Shown: one piece after another, positions 17,538 to 26,134 of the stretch
Layout of the letters: every line of letters begins with the position of its first letter
Numbering within the stretch: the stretch's first letter is position 1
Assembly (NCBI RefSeq): GCF_030219325.1
Contig: NZ_CP126625.1
Span: 1,352,857 to 1,416,856 of the forward strand
Length of the DNA: 64,000 nucleotides
Direction of reading: 5' to 3'
DNA from: Geothrix sp.
GTDB lineage: Bacteria; Acidobacteriota; Holophagae; Holophagales; Holophagaceae
Made by a program: the position numbers and the translations under genes
Notes under the pieces: generated by a model
Database searches by the model: none
What the model was told of the DNA's origin: nothing
The model's input: the letters and a program-made list of their open reading frames with translations, nothing else

Positions 17538-17987
17538 ATGCATTCGCTGTTCGTTCCCGCCGACCGGGATGCCCTGGCCCGGCGGTTCGCGGAGCTGGAG
17601 CCGGGTGCACAGCGCCAGTGGGGGAAGATGGACGCGGCCCAGATGCTGAGGCACTGCTCCATCGCCCTGGGCGATCTCCTGGGGGATCGTCCGGTGAAGC
17701 AACTCTTCCTGGGGAAGCTGATCACACCTTTGATCCGGGGCCAGATCTTCGGGGAGAAACCCTTCCGTCGCAACTCCCCCACCGATCCCATCTACGTGGT
17801 GTCCGATCCCCGGGATTTTGAGACTGAGCGCACGCAGCTGGCCACCTTCATCGACCGCGTGGTCCAGCGTGGCACCGCCAAGACCGAGGGCATGGTCCAC
17901 CCCTTCTTCGGCCGCCTGAGTGGCGAGCAGTGGGGACGCCTGATCTACAAGCACTTCGACCATCACCTGAGGCAATTCGGCGTTTGA
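17538..17987 (+). CDS. DUF1569 (DinB-related) protein
   Basis: The 149-residue protein contains WGKMDAAQMLRHCSIALGD, FRRNSPTDP and HPFFGRLSGEQWGRLIYKHFDHHLRQF, with the three His typical of the DinB/DUF1569 superfamily metal site. Role unknown; probably a metal-dependent small transferase-like fold. The ATG at 17538 is chosen because a GGAGG sits six bases before it; an earlier in-frame GTG at 17478 overlaps the previous stop but lacks a ribosome site. Confidence 0.78.
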   Translation: MHSLFVPADRDALARRFAELEPGAQRQWGKMDAAQMLRHCSIALGDLLGDRPVKQLFLGKLITPLIRGQIFGEKPFRRNSPTDPIYVVSDPRDFETERTQLATFIDRVVQRGTAKTEGMVHPFFGRLSGEQWGRLIYKHFDHHLRQFGV

Positions 17988-17999
17988 GCCTTCTCATAT

Positions 18000-18037
18000 C
18001 TGCAAAATGGCCCGGCGACTGCCGGGCCATTTTGCAG
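18000..18037. terminator. Strong bidirectional terminator
   Basis: A 17-base perfect stem (CTGCAAAATGGCCCGGC / complement) with a GACT loop, placed between the convergent DUF1569 and etfA genes; A/T tracts at both arms suit both directions. Confidence 0.9.
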
Positions 18038-18050
18038 CAGGGAAGGGCGG

Positions 18051-19022
18051 CTAGTTCGAGCCGATACCCAGCGCCTTGGCGGCCTTGGTGAGTTCGGGAA
18101 CGACCTCGAACAGGTCGCCCACTATCCCGTAGTTCGCCAGCTTGAAGATGGGCGCCTCGGGATCCTTGTTGATGGCGACGATGAACTTCGAGCCGCTCAT
18201 GCCGGCGATGTGCTGGATGGCGCCGCTGATGCCACAGGCGATGTAGAGGGTGGGGCTCACGACCTTGCCGGTCTGGCCCACCTGCATGCTGTGGGGCAGG
18301 CCCCAGCCCGCGTCCACGGCCGCCCGGGAGGCGCCCACGACGCCGCCGATGGCGTCCGCCAGCTCTTCGAGGATCTTGAAGTTGGCGCCGTCCTTCATGC
18401 CGCGGCCGCCGCTCACGATGACGTTGGCTTCGCTCAGGTCCACCTTGCCGCTGGCCTTGGCCAGAATCTCCTTCACCACGGACTTGAAGTCCCCGGCGGG
18501 AGCGGCGAGGGATTCCATCGTGCCGGCGCCGGCCTTCTCGGCGGCGGCGAACACGTTGGGCCGGGTGGTGGCCACCTGGATGGCACTGGCGAAGCTGGTG
18601 GTGGCAAAGGCCTTCCCGGCGTAGACGGGGCGGACAGCCTGGAGCTTGCCATCCACGATGGAGAGCCCGGTGACGTCCGACGCGTAGCCGGCACCCAGAC
18701 GGGCGGCGGCCCGGGGGGCCATGTCCTTGCCCACGGCGGTCGCCGCGGCGAGCAGCACGGTGGCGCCCTTGGCCTTCATGGCCTCGGCAATGACGGCGGC
18801 GAAAGCGTCACTGGAGTAGGAGGCCAGCGTGGCGCCTTCGGCGGTGAGGATCAGGTCGGCGCCGTACTTGGCGGCCTCGGCGGCACCCGCGCAGGAGGCG
18901 CCGGCGAAGAGCGCGCCCAGCTGCCTGCCCGCGGCATCCGCGAGGCGGCGGCCTTCGCTCAGGGCTTCGGCGCTGGGCTTGCGGATCTGGCCATCCTTCA
19001 GTTCACAGAACACGAGAATCAT
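18051..19022 (-). CDS. etfA: Electron transfer flavoprotein alpha subunit
   Basis: The 323-residue protein has the C-terminal FAD-binding region of Etf[50 protein letters not shown] and the final [10 protein letters not shown]. With EtfB it accepts electrons from acyl-CoA dehydrogenases and passes them to the quinone pool or to bifurcating enzymes. An acyl-CoA dehydrogenase is encoded at 51.3 kb. The gene follows etfB by 38 bases. Confidence 0.95.
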   Translation of the reverse strand: MILVFCELKDGQIRKPSAEALSEGRRLADAAGRQLGALFAGASCAGAAEAAKYGADLILTAEGATLASYSSDAFAAVIAEAMKAKGATVLLAAATAVGKDMAPRAAARLGAGYASDVTGLSIVDGKLQAVRPVYAGKAFATTSFASAIQVATTRPNVFAAAEKAGAGTMESLAAPAGDFKSVVKEILAKASGKVDLSEANVIVSGGRGMKDGANFKILEELADAIGGVVGASRAAVDAGWGLPHSMQVGQTGKVVSPTLYIACGISGAIQHIAGMSGSKFIVAINKDPEAPIFKLANYGIVGDLFEVVPELTKAAKALGIGSN

Positions 19023-19060
19023 GGAGTCGTCCTTTCGAATCGGAATCGGCGGGGAGCGGC

Positions 19061-19810
19061 CTAGAAGACCTTGGCTTCGTCCTTGAGGGCCTGGATCAGG
19101 GCCTGGGCCTGGGCGGCGGCATCGCCTTCCAGCTTGCGGCCGGCGGGGCGCTCGGGCGGCAGGGCCAGGGCGATGGTTTGGGTGCCGACCGTCGCGGGCA
19201 CCGCGTCCACTTCCTCGATGGTCTTCTTCTTGGCGGCCATGATGCCCTTGAGGCTGGCGTAGCGGGGCTCGTTGAGGCCCTTCTGGGCGGTGATCACGGC
19301 GGGCAGCTGGCCCTCCACGATCTCGGAGCCGCCTTCGATCTCGCGCTCGGCCTTGAAGGTGCCTTCACCCAGTTCCAGCATCACGATCACGTTGGCCTGG
19401 GCGACGCCCAGCAGCTCCGCGAGCATCGGTCCCATGGCGGCATTGTCGCCGCCGAGGCCCTTGTTGCCGCAGAGGATCAGGTCGAAGCCCTTGTCCTTGG
19501 CGTAGCCGGCGATGATCTGTGCCACGGCGAAGGCGTCGCCCTGGCCATCGCCCCGGAGCAGCACGGCGCTGTCGGCGCCGAGGGCCAGCGCGTTCTTCAG
19601 CACGTCCTTGGCGCTGTCGCCGCCCACGGAGAGGGCCACCACCTCGGCGCCCTTGCCCTCCTTGGTGCGGATGGCCTCTTCCAGCGCGTACTCGTCATAG
19701 GGGCTGGTGATCCACTTGACGTCGGCCGGGTCGAGGGACCGGCCATCGGCGGCGACTTTGATCTTGGTTTCGGTGTCGGGTACCTGCTTGAGGGCGACGA
19801 GGATCTTCAT
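19061..19810 (-). CDS. etfB: Electron transfer flavoprotein beta subunit
   Basis: The 249-residue protein begins MKILVALKQVPDTETKIKV and has the EtfB segments INPYDEYALEEA-like (ITSPYDEYALEEAIR) and GADSAVLLRGDG. It binds AMP and forms the heterodimeric flavoprotein with EtfA. The ATG at 19810 with GGGAG before it matches the family start; the longer open frame to 19858 adds an unrelated leader. Confidence 0.95.
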   Translation of the reverse strand: MKILVALKQVPDTETKIKVAADGRSLDPADVKWITSPYDEYALEEAIRTKEGKGAEVVALSVGGDSAKDVLKNALALGADSAVLLRGDGQGDAFAVAQIIAGYAKDKGFDLILCGNKGLGGDNAAMGPMLAELLGVAQANVIVMLELGEGTFKAEREIEGGSEIVEGQLPAVITAQKGLNEPRYASLKGIMAAKKKTIEEVDAVPATVGTQTIALALPPERPAGRKLEGDAAAQAQALIQALKDEAKVF

Positions 19811-19970
19811 GGGCGCTCCCTGATGCGTCTTGGACAGGCCGGCGGATAGCCGACCCAAAGGAAGAGTTTAGCCTGAGGAAGTCCAGATCCCATCGGGGTT
19901 TCGCAGGTTTTTGGAGGTCATCACGCCTGCCTCAGGGTAGGTTGGAACACTCCGGTGAGGTGGACGGTAC

Positions 19971-21059
19971 ATGCGCGACGCGACGCCGAATTTCCAGGAT
20001 GCGCTGGTCCTTACGGGGGGCGGCACGGGTGGCCACTACTTTCCGGCCATCGCCCTGGCGGAGGGGGCCCGGGCCCGGTGGTCTGACCGTCTGATCACTT
20101 TCGTGGGCGCGCAGCGTGGCATCGAGGCGAGAGAGCTGCCCGCCACCACCTGGCCCCACCTGCTGCTGGACGTGGAGGGTTTCCTCGGCCGCTCGCCTTT
20201 GCGGGCCGCGCGGTCGACCTGGAAACTCGGGCGCGCCGTCTTCCGCCTGAAGGCCCTCTGGCGCCGGGAGCGGCCCTGGGCCGTGATCGGCACCGGCGGC
20301 TACGGTGCCGCGCCCGCGCTGCTGGCCGCCCGCTCACTGGGCATCCCCTTCTTCCTGCACGAGAGCAACGCCGCGCCGGGCGCCCTGGTGAAGCTGGTGG
20401 CGCCGAAGGCCCGGCGCGTGTGGTGCGGCATGGAGGCCGTGCGTCCGCTGCTGCCGGGCGCCGACTGCCGCGTGGTGGGGACGCCGGTGCGGGGGGCCTT
20501 CCTGCGCACCTTCCGGCCCGTCGCAGAGCTGGCGCCACCCTTCCGCGTGCTGGTGCTGGGCGGCAGTGGCGGGGCCCGCGCCCTCAATGAGGCGCTGCTG
20601 GAACTGGCGTCAGCGCTGCTGGAGCGCCAGCCCGACTGGGAGATCCTGCACCAGACGGGGCCGGCGGAACTGGAGCGCCTGAAGGCGCGGCCGCGCCATC
20701 CGCGCCACGCGCTGGTGCCCTTCATCGCCCGCATGGACGAGGCCATGGAAGCTGCGAGCCTGGTGGTGGGCCGCTCCGGCGCCAGCACCTGCGCCGAGCT
20801 GAAGGCCGCCGGGCGCGGCGGGCTCCTGATCCCCCTGCCCACCAGCGCGAACGACCATCAGCGCAGGAACGCCCTGGCCCTGGCGGCGGAGGGGCGGGCC
20901 CTCGTCCTCGAACAGGGGCCGGAGTTCATCCCGCGGCTCGAGGCGGCCCTCCTGCCGTTGCTGGAGGATCCCTTGGCGCGACAATCACTGTCCAGCGAGC
21001 CCGAATCCAACCGGGCGGTGCAGCTCTGCCTGGATGATCTGGGCGCCTGTCTCGGCTGA
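19971..21059 (+). CDS. murG: UDP-N-acetylglucosamine--MurNAc-pentapeptide transferase MurG
   Basis: The 362-residue GT-B glycosyltransferase shows the MurG glycine loops GGGTGGHYFPAIA and GTGGYGAAPALL, HESNAAPG, GGSGGARALNEALLELA and the donor-site segment PLPTSANDHQRRNA. It makes lipid II from lipid I on the cytoplasmic face of the membrane. Unusually it is not inside an mra/div cluster here; it stands alone between etfB (divergent) and tatC (convergent). Confidence 0.93.
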   Translation: MRDATPNFQDALVLTGGGTGGHYFPAIALAEGARARWSDRLITFVGAQRGIEARELPATTWPHLLLDVEGFLGRSPLRAARSTWKLGRAVFRLKALWRRERPWAVIGTGGYGAAPALLAARSLGIPFFLHESNAAPGALVKLVAPKARRVWCGMEAVRPLLPGADCRVVGTPVRGAFLRTFRPVAELAPPFRVLVLGGSGGARALNEALLELASALLERQPDWEILHQTGPAELERLKARPRHPRHALVPFIARMDEAMEAASLVVGRSGASTCAELKAAGRGGLLIPLPTSANDHQRRNALALAAEGRALVLEQGPEFIPRLEAALLPLLEDPLARQSLSSEPESNRAVQLCLDDLGACLG

Positions 21060-21071
21060 GAGCTGTCGGGG

Positions 21072-21872
21072 CTACCTGGGCTGGCGGGGTTCGGCGAGCC
21101 AGGCTACGGCGACGGAGATGAAGTAGAGGCCCAGCAGCACGATGCTGAAGAAGATGGTCGTGACCACCACGTCGCCGGGCGTGAAGAAGGCGCTGAAGAT
21201 CAGGATGACCATGGTGGCGTGGCGCCAGTACTTCAGCATCCACCGGGCGGTCACGATGCGGAACCGGGCCAGGAAGAAGAACAGCACCGGCAGCTCGAAC
21301 ATGATGCCGGTGATGAGGGTGGTCGAGATGAACAGGTCGAGGTAGTCCGAGGCGTGCAGGTTCGCCCGCAGGCCGGCGGCGGCGGCTTCCTGGAAGAGGA
21401 TGTCGCCCAGGAACTTGAAGGCCTGGGTGTAGGCGAAGGCGGAGCCAAGGAGGAAACAGCCTGAAGTCACCACCACGAAGGGGATGACGAGGCGGCGTTC
21501 CTTGGGCAGCAGGCCGGGCCGGATGAAGGCCCATAGCTGGTAGAACAGGAAGGGTGCCGCAACGAAGGCGGCCGCCCACAGCGAGAGCCGCATCATGCTG
21601 AAGAACGGCTCGGTGAGATCCGTGAAGGCGAAGGGTTGCAGCTCCGAGATGGGCTTGTGGGTCTGGGCCGCCATGGCCTCCATGAAGGGCTTCTGGGCCC
21701 AGGCCCAGAGCTTGAAGCGGAGGGGGGGGATGTCCCGGTAGCCGAACGGGAAGCCGTACGTGAAGGCGAAGGCGCCCGCCACGATGAGCAGGGAGCGCAC
21801 GATGCGCACCCGCAGCTCCTGCAGGTGCTCCCAGAAGCTCATTTTCTCGGGCGGGGTGGCCGGAATCGCCAT
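21072..21872 (-). CDS. tatC: Sec-independent translocase subunit TatC
   Basis: The 266-residue protein has six hydrophobic helices, the N-terminal MSFWEHLQELRVRIVRS motif that recognises the twin-arginine signal, and the FYQLWAFIRPGLLPKERR loop. It is the receptor of the Tat export pathway at the inner membrane and partners the TatA-like protein upstream. Confidence 0.95.
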   Translation of the reverse strand: MAIPATPPEKMSFWEHLQELRVRIVRSLLIVAGAFAFTYGFPFGYRDIPPLRFKLWAWAQKPFMEAMAAQTHKPISELQPFAFTDLTEPFFSMMRLSLWAAAFVAAPFLFYQLWAFIRPGLLPKERRLVIPFVVVTSGCFLLGSAFAYTQAFKFLGDILFQEAAAAGLRANLHASDYLDLFISTTLITGIMFELPVLFFFLARFRIVTARWMLKYWRHATMVILIFSAFFTPGDVVVTTIFFSIVLLGLYFISVAVAWLAEPRQPR

Positions 21873-21891
21873 GGGCCTCAGTCAGGAAAAG

Positions 21892-21920
21892 AGCCCGGCC
21901 CCCCGCGGGGAGGCCGGGCT
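21892..21920 (-). terminator. Hairpin between tatA and tatC
   Basis: On the minus strand AGCCCGGCC...GGCCGGGCT with an inner CCCC/GGGG pairing is followed by CTTTTCC. It probably lowers tatC transcription relative to tatA, in line with the large excess of TatA needed. Confidence 0.7.
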
Positions 21921-21936
21921 GTGGGGATTCAGCAGG

Positions 21937-22122
21937 CTACTTCTTGTCCTTGTCGGCCGTGACGTCTTCCTTCACGGAATCGGTGAGCTCGCGGCTGGCC
22001 TTCTTGAACTCCTGGATGCCCTTGCCCAGGCTCTTGCCCAGTTCCGGCAACCGCGAAGGCCCGAAGAAGATCAGCAGCGCGATGCCGATCAGCAGGATTT
22101 CCATCATTCCCAGGTTGCCCAT
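21937..22122 (-). CDS. tatA: Twin-arginine translocase subunit TatA/TatE
   Basis: The 61-residue protein has one N-terminal transmembrane helix (MMEILLIGIALLIFF), the conserved FGPSRLPELGKSLGKGIQEFK amphipathic helix and a charged tail, the standard TatA layout. It oligomerises to form the transport passage. No tatB-like second copy is visible. Confidence 0.94.
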   Translation of the reverse strand: MGNLGMMEILLIGIALLIFFGPSRLPELGKSLGKGIQEFKKASRELTDSVKEDVTADKDKK

Positions 22123-22150
22123 GGTGTGCTCCAGTTGCGGTGCTGCGGGT

Positions 22151-22498
22151 TCAGGGTCGCAGATCGGCCAGCGACACGTCGCCCGGCAGGTCCAGTTCCA
22201 TTCTAAGCAGGGCCTGCCCGTGAGTCTTGCCCTGGGCGTCGGTTTTCACGCTTTCGCTGCCGCCCCCGCCGAGGGAGTCGTGCAGGATGAAATTGATGGC
22301 CTTGAGGTTAGGAACTTCGAATCGATCAACACCACCTTTGCATATGCTTGAAAAGTGATGCTTCACGCGCTCGGCCGTGAGCTCCCGCTGCAGGAGGCGG
22401 AACCCCGCCTCGGTGTAGGCGATGATGCCCACGTTGGAGCCGTCGCCCTTGTCGCCGCTGCGGGCGTGGGCGATGTCTTCCAGCCTGATCCTGGTCAT
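22151..22498 (-). CDS. AtuA C-terminal-domain-like protein
   Basis: A 115-residue protein with the segment IAHARSGDKGDGSNVGIIAYTEAGF and INFILHDSLGGGGSES, both diagnostic of the small C-terminal domain of AtuA-type (DUF1446) proteins of terpene and acyl-CoA catabolism. Here it is a stand-alone gene without the large N-terminal domain. It overlaps the ugd stop by four bases, so is co-translated with it. The cellular role is unclear. Confidence 0.7.
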   Translation of the reverse strand: MTRIRLEDIAHARSGDKGDGSNVGIIAYTEAGFRLLQRELTAERVKHHFSSICKGGVDRFEVPNLKAINFILHDSLGGGGSESVKTDAQGKTHGQALLRMELDLPGDVSLADLRP

Positions 22499-23850
22499 TT
22501 CGCTTCCACGGCGCGGCGACCCAGGGAGTGGTAGGTCCAGCCCTTGGCCTCCATGGCCTCGGGACGGAACAGGTTGCGGCCGTCGAAGATGCGGCGGGCC
22601 TTGAGGGCCTTGGCCACGGCCTCCAGGTCGGCCTCGCGGTACTGGGCCCACTCGGTGGCGATGAGGAGGGCATCGGCACCCTCGCAGGCCGCCAGGGGGG
22701 ACTCCGCATAGCGCACCTTGTCGCCGATCCTGGCCCGCACGGCCTCCATGGCGGCGAAGTCGTGGACCACCACCTCGGCGCCCAGGTTCACCAGGCCTTC
22801 GATGAGCTCCAGGGCCATGCTTTCCCGGATGTCGTCCGTATCGGCCTTGAAGGCCAGGCCCCAGAGGGCGAAGCGCCTGTTCTTCAGCGGAGCCGGCACG
22901 CCGGACTTCACGCCGAAGTGGGCCTTCACCTTCCGGAGGAGCACCTGCTTCTGGTGGCGGTTGGCTTCCACGGTGGCGGCGAGCGTCATGAGCGGGTGAC
23001 CCTGCTCTCGGCCCACCTTCAGGAGCGCCTGCAGGTCCTTGGGGAAGCAGGAGCCGCCGAAGCCGGGGCCGGGGTTGAGGAAGGCGGGGCCGATGCGGTG
23101 GTCCGCGCCGATGGCGGTCTTCACGTGGTCCACGTCCGCACCCACGGACTCGGCCAGGTTGGCGATCTCGTTGATGAAGCTGATGCGCAGGGCCAGCATG
23201 GCGTTGGCCGCGTACTTGGTCAGCTCGGCGCTGGGCGGATCCATGCGGAACCACTTGCCGCCGCTGCGGTCCAGGAAGGGCTGGTAGAGGGCCTTCATGA
23301 CGGTCTCGGCATGATCCGAGCGGCAGCCCACCACCACGCGGTCGGGCTCCAGGAAGTCGCCGATGGCCGAGCCTTCGCGCAGGAACTCGGGGTTGCTCAC
23401 GACCTCGAAGGCGCGGTCCGTGTGCACGGCGATCTCCGCGTGGACTCGGGCCGCCGTGCCCACGGGCACCGTGCTCTTGTCCACCACGATGAGGGGTTTG
23501 GCGTCCGTGGCGCGCAGGGCCATGGCGTCACCCAGCTGGCCGGCCACGGCCAGCACGTACTTCATGTCGGCGCTGCCGTCTTCGCTCTGGGGGGTGCCCA
23601 CGCAGATGAAGGCGGCATCCGCCTCGGCGATGCCCGCCTTGAGGTCGGTGGTGAAGCGCAGGGCGCCGGAGGCCAGGTGCTTGGTGAGCAGGTCGTCCAG
23701 GCCCGGCTCGAAGATGGGGGACTCGCCCCGGGAGAGGGTGGCCACCTTGGCCGCGTCCACGTCCACGCCGAGGATGCGGTGACCCGCCTCCGCGAAGCAG
23801 GCGGCGGCGACCAGCCCCACGTAACCTGAACCGATGACCAGCACCTGCAT
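22495..23850 (-). CDS. ugd: UDP-glucose 6-dehydrogenase
   Basis: The 451-residue protein has the NAD loop IGSGYVGLVAAACFAE, VDKSTVPVGTAARV, SNPEFLREGSAIGDF and the catalytic Cys in GFGGSCFPKDLQAL. It oxidises UDP-glucose to UDP-glucuronate for surface polysaccharides. The start MQVLVIG at 23850 matches the family; the longer frame adds five residues. It is divergent from the TolQ-like gene, 57 bases apart. Confidence 0.95.
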   Translation of the reverse strand: MQVLVIGSGYVGLVAAACFAEAGHRILGVDVDAAKVATLSRGESPIFEPGLDDLLTKHLASGALRFTTDLKAGIAEADAAFICVGTPQSEDGSADMKYVLAVAGQLGDAMALRATDAKPLIVVDKSTVPVGTAARVHAEIAVHTDRAFEVVSNPEFLREGSAIGDFLEPDRVVVGCRSDHAETVMKALYQPFLDRSGGKWFRMDPPSAELTKYAANAMLALRISFINEIANLAESVGADVDHVKTAIGADHRIGPAFLNPGPGFGGSCFPKDLQALLKVGREQGHPLMTLAATVEANRHQKQVLLRKVKAHFGVKSGVPAPLKNRRFALWGLAFKADTDDIRESMALELIEGLVNLGAEVVVHDFAAMEAVRARIGDKVRYAESPLAACEGADALLIATEWAQYREADLEAVAKALKARRIFDGRNLFRPEAMEAKGWTYHSLGRRAVEAK

Positions 23851-23907
23851 GACAGCCTCGCGCAAAGCAACCAGTGTAGCTTGCTATCATTCGGGAGAGG
23901 AGGCGGC

Positions 23908-24603
23908 ATGGTGATCCTGATGGCACCCACGGGCAGCGAGGTCAATCTGCTGGAGGTCATGCTCCATGCGGGGCCGGTCTCCAAGTCGGTGCTCGTGATC
24001 CTGGCGGCGTTCTCCCTCCTCAGCTGGGTGGTGATCCTGCGCAAGGGCCTGCTCTACCACCGCAGCCGCACCGTCTCCGAGGCGTTCCGGGGCGCGTTCA
24101 AGCGGGCCACGGACTGGCGCGAGTTCAAGCAGCAGGTGGAGAAGTTCTCCCTCAGCCCCCTGGTGGGCCTCTTCGTGGCCGGCTACGGTGAGGTGACCTA
24201 CCAGCTGCGGCAGGTGGGCCAGGACGGCAGGCCCCAGCTGCGCAGCATGGAAGCCGTGGAGCGCAGCCTCCAGCGGGCCAGCGTGGTGGAGATGGGCCGG
24301 CTGGAGCGCTCCCTCGGAAGCCTGGCCACCGTGGCGGCCGTGAGCCCCTTCATCGGGCTCTTCGGCACCGTGTGGGGCATCATCGACGCCTTCCGCGGCA
24401 TCGGTGCGACCGGCAACGCCAACCTTGCCACCGTGGCCCCCGGCATCTCGGAGGCCCTGGTGGCCACGGCCATCGGCCTGGTGGCGGCCATCCCCGCGCT
24501 CATGGCCTACAACTTCTTCCAGGGCCAGCTGAAGCAGTTCCAGACGGAGCTGGACGACTTCTCCCTGGAGTTCATCAGTCTTTCCGAACGGAACTTCACC
24601 TGA
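23908..24603 (+). CDS. TolQ/ExbB-type proton-channel protein
   Basis: The 231-residue protein has three hydrophobic helices and the conserved TolQ/ExbB core SLATVAAVSPFIGLFGTVWGIIDAFRGI and GISEALVATAIGLVAAIPALMAYNFF. These proteins form pentameric proton channels that drive TolA or TonB with a TolR/ExbD partner. No TolR/ExbD gene follows here, which is odd; the next gene is a deacetylase that overlaps its stop. GGAGG before the ATG at 23908 fixes the start. Confidence 0.9.
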   Translation: MVILMAPTGSEVNLLEVMLHAGPVSKSVLVILAAFSLLSWVVILRKGLLYHRSRTVSEAFRGAFKRATDWREFKQQVEKFSLSPLVGLFVAGYGEVTYQLRQVGQDGRPQLRSMEAVERSLQRASVVEMGRLERSLGSLATVAAVSPFIGLFGTVWGIIDAFRGIGATGNANLATVAPGISEALVATAIGLVAAIPALMAYNFFQGQLKQFQTELDDFSLEFISLSERNFT

Positions 24604-25415
24604 GCAAACGACTGCCCCTCTCCCTGGATTGGGAGGACTGGTTCCAGCTCTGCTGCCCGCCCTACGACCAGCCTGAGGCCCTGGACCGCTTCGAGTGCCG
24701 GCTGCCCCTGGCCACGGAGCACTCCCTGGCGCTCTGCGCGGACCTGGGCGCCACGGCCACCTGGTTCTGCCTGGGCGACCAGGCCCGGCGCCACCCCGCG
24801 CTGCTGCACCGCATCGCCGGCGCCGGCCACGCCATCGGCCTGCACGGGTTGACGCACCGGCGGGCCTTCGAGATGGACCGCGGGGCCTGGCGGGCTTCAT
24901 TGCGCGACGGCAAGGCCCTGCTGGAGGACCTCAGCGGGCAACCCGTGGTGGGCTACCGGGCCCCGGAGTGGAGCCTGCGCGGAGTTGCCGCCGACTGGTG
25001 GCGGGACCTGCCCGAGCTGGGCTTCCGCTACGACTCCAGCCGCGTGCCCCTCGCCGTGATCGGAAACCCTGCCGCCCCGCGCCGCCCCCACCTGCTGACC
25101 GAAGGCCTGTGGGAGCTGCCGCCGCCCGTGCTCTGGTCCGGGCCGGTGCGCATGCCGCTCTGGGGCTGGGGCCCGCGCGTCATGCCCTTCAGCCTGGTGC
25201 GCCGGGCCCTGGAGACCCTGGCCCTGGAGGACGCGGGCACGCCCCTGGTGCTGCACCCCTGGGAACTGGACGCGGAGCAGCCGCGCCTGCCGGGCCTGTC
25301 CCTGGGGCATCGCTACACCCACAGCATCGGGCTCCGGGGCTACGGGGGCCGGCTCCGGGAGCTCCTCGACGGCTTCCGGCTCACGAGCCTCGAGGCCTGG
25401 GTGGACGCGCAATGA
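24600..25415 (+). CDS. Polysaccharide deacetylase (NodB-homology)
   Basis: The protein opens PLSLDWEDWF (the Asp of the metal site), then shows ATATWFCLGD, IGLHGLTHRR (H-x-x-x-H zinc ligands), GYRAPEWSL and LHPWELD, the five NodB motifs. Similar proteins de-N-acetylate polysaccharides during capsule or exopolysaccharide synthesis. The only start compatible with motif 1 is a CTG at 24600 that overlaps the TolQ stop (CTGA); no ATG, GTG or TTG is close by. The open frame runs further upstream inside the TolQ-like gene, but that part is a shadow. Cytoplasmic by absence of a signal. Confidence 0.85.
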   Translation: MSKRLPLSLDWEDWFQLCCPPYDQPEALDRFECRLPLATEHSLALCADLGATATWFCLGDQARRHPALLHRIAGAGHAIGLHGLTHRRAFEMDRGAWRASLRDGKALLEDLSGQPVVGYRAPEWSLRGVAADWWRDLPELGFRYDSSRVPLAVIGNPAAPRRPHLLTEGLWELPPPVLWSGPVRMPLWGWGPRVMPFSLVRRALETLALEDAGTPLVLHPWELDAEQPRLPGLSLGHRYTHSIGLRGYGGRLRELLDGFRLTSLEAWVDAQ

Positions 25416-26134
25416 CGGCCGTCCCGCTCATCCTGCTGGCCCCCTCCGAGGAGAAGGCCTCCGGCGGCGTTCCGGGCCGCCTGATGGAAACCCCCGCCCA
25501 GCGCTGGGCCCGGGAGCAGCTGGTGGCCCTGGCGAAGCAGGGCTCGCCCGAGGCCCTGCGGAAGGCCTTCGACGTGAAGGACCTGGCCCTGGACAAGGCC
25601 CGCAGCGAGGCGCTGGCGCTCTCGGGCCGGGTGCCGCTGCTGCCGGCCCTCTCGCGCTATGCGGGCGTGGCCTTCCAGGCACTGGCGGCGGCCTCGCTCC
25701 CGCCGGCGGCCTGGACCCAGGTCTACATCCTCTCCAACCTCCGCGGCCTGGTGCGCGGCGATGAGGCCGTCCCGCCCTACAAGCTGAAGCTCGGGGCGAT
25801 CCCCGGCCTCAAGGCCCATTGGCGGAAGGCCCTCCGGACGCAGCTGGCGGCCCTGCCCGAGGGGCCCGTGTGGGAGCTGCTGCCGGGCGATGCCGCCGAC
25901 CTGCTGAAGGGGTGGGCGCGGCCGCGGCACACCGTGGAGATCTTCGACGCGCAGGGCCGGGCCATCAGCCACTTCTCGAAGTTGTACCGGGGCCTGGTGG
26001 CCCACTGGATCCTGAAACATCAGCAGGGCGATCCCCGGCGGGTGCTGAAGGGCCGGCTGCCCGGATGCCAGTGGGCGGGCGTCGCCGAGAACGATCGCGG
26101 CGGGCTTTGCCTGCGCCTGGTGGTGGAACGGTGA
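25412..26134 (+). CDS. yaaA: YaaA/DUF328 peroxide-stress protein
   Basis: The 240-residue protein has the YaaA start LILLAPSEEKA, YILSNLRGLVRGDEAVPPYKLKLG and the end segment HFSKLYRGLVAHWIL. E. coli YaaA lowers intracellular iron and protects DNA during hydrogen peroxide stress; the biochemical mechanism involves DNA binding but is not settled. It overlaps the deacetylase gene by four bases. Confidence 0.88.
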   Translation: MTAVPLILLAPSEEKASGGVPGRLMETPAQRWAREQLVALAKQGSPEALRKAFDVKDLALDKARSEALALSGRVPLLPALSRYAGVAFQALAAASLPPAAWTQVYILSNLRGLVRGDEAVPPYKLKLGAIPGLKAHWRKALRTQLAALPEGPVWELLPGDAADLLKGWARPRHTVEIFDAQGRAISHFSKLYRGLVAHWILKHQQGDPRRVLKGRLPGCQWAGVAENDRGGLCLRLVVER

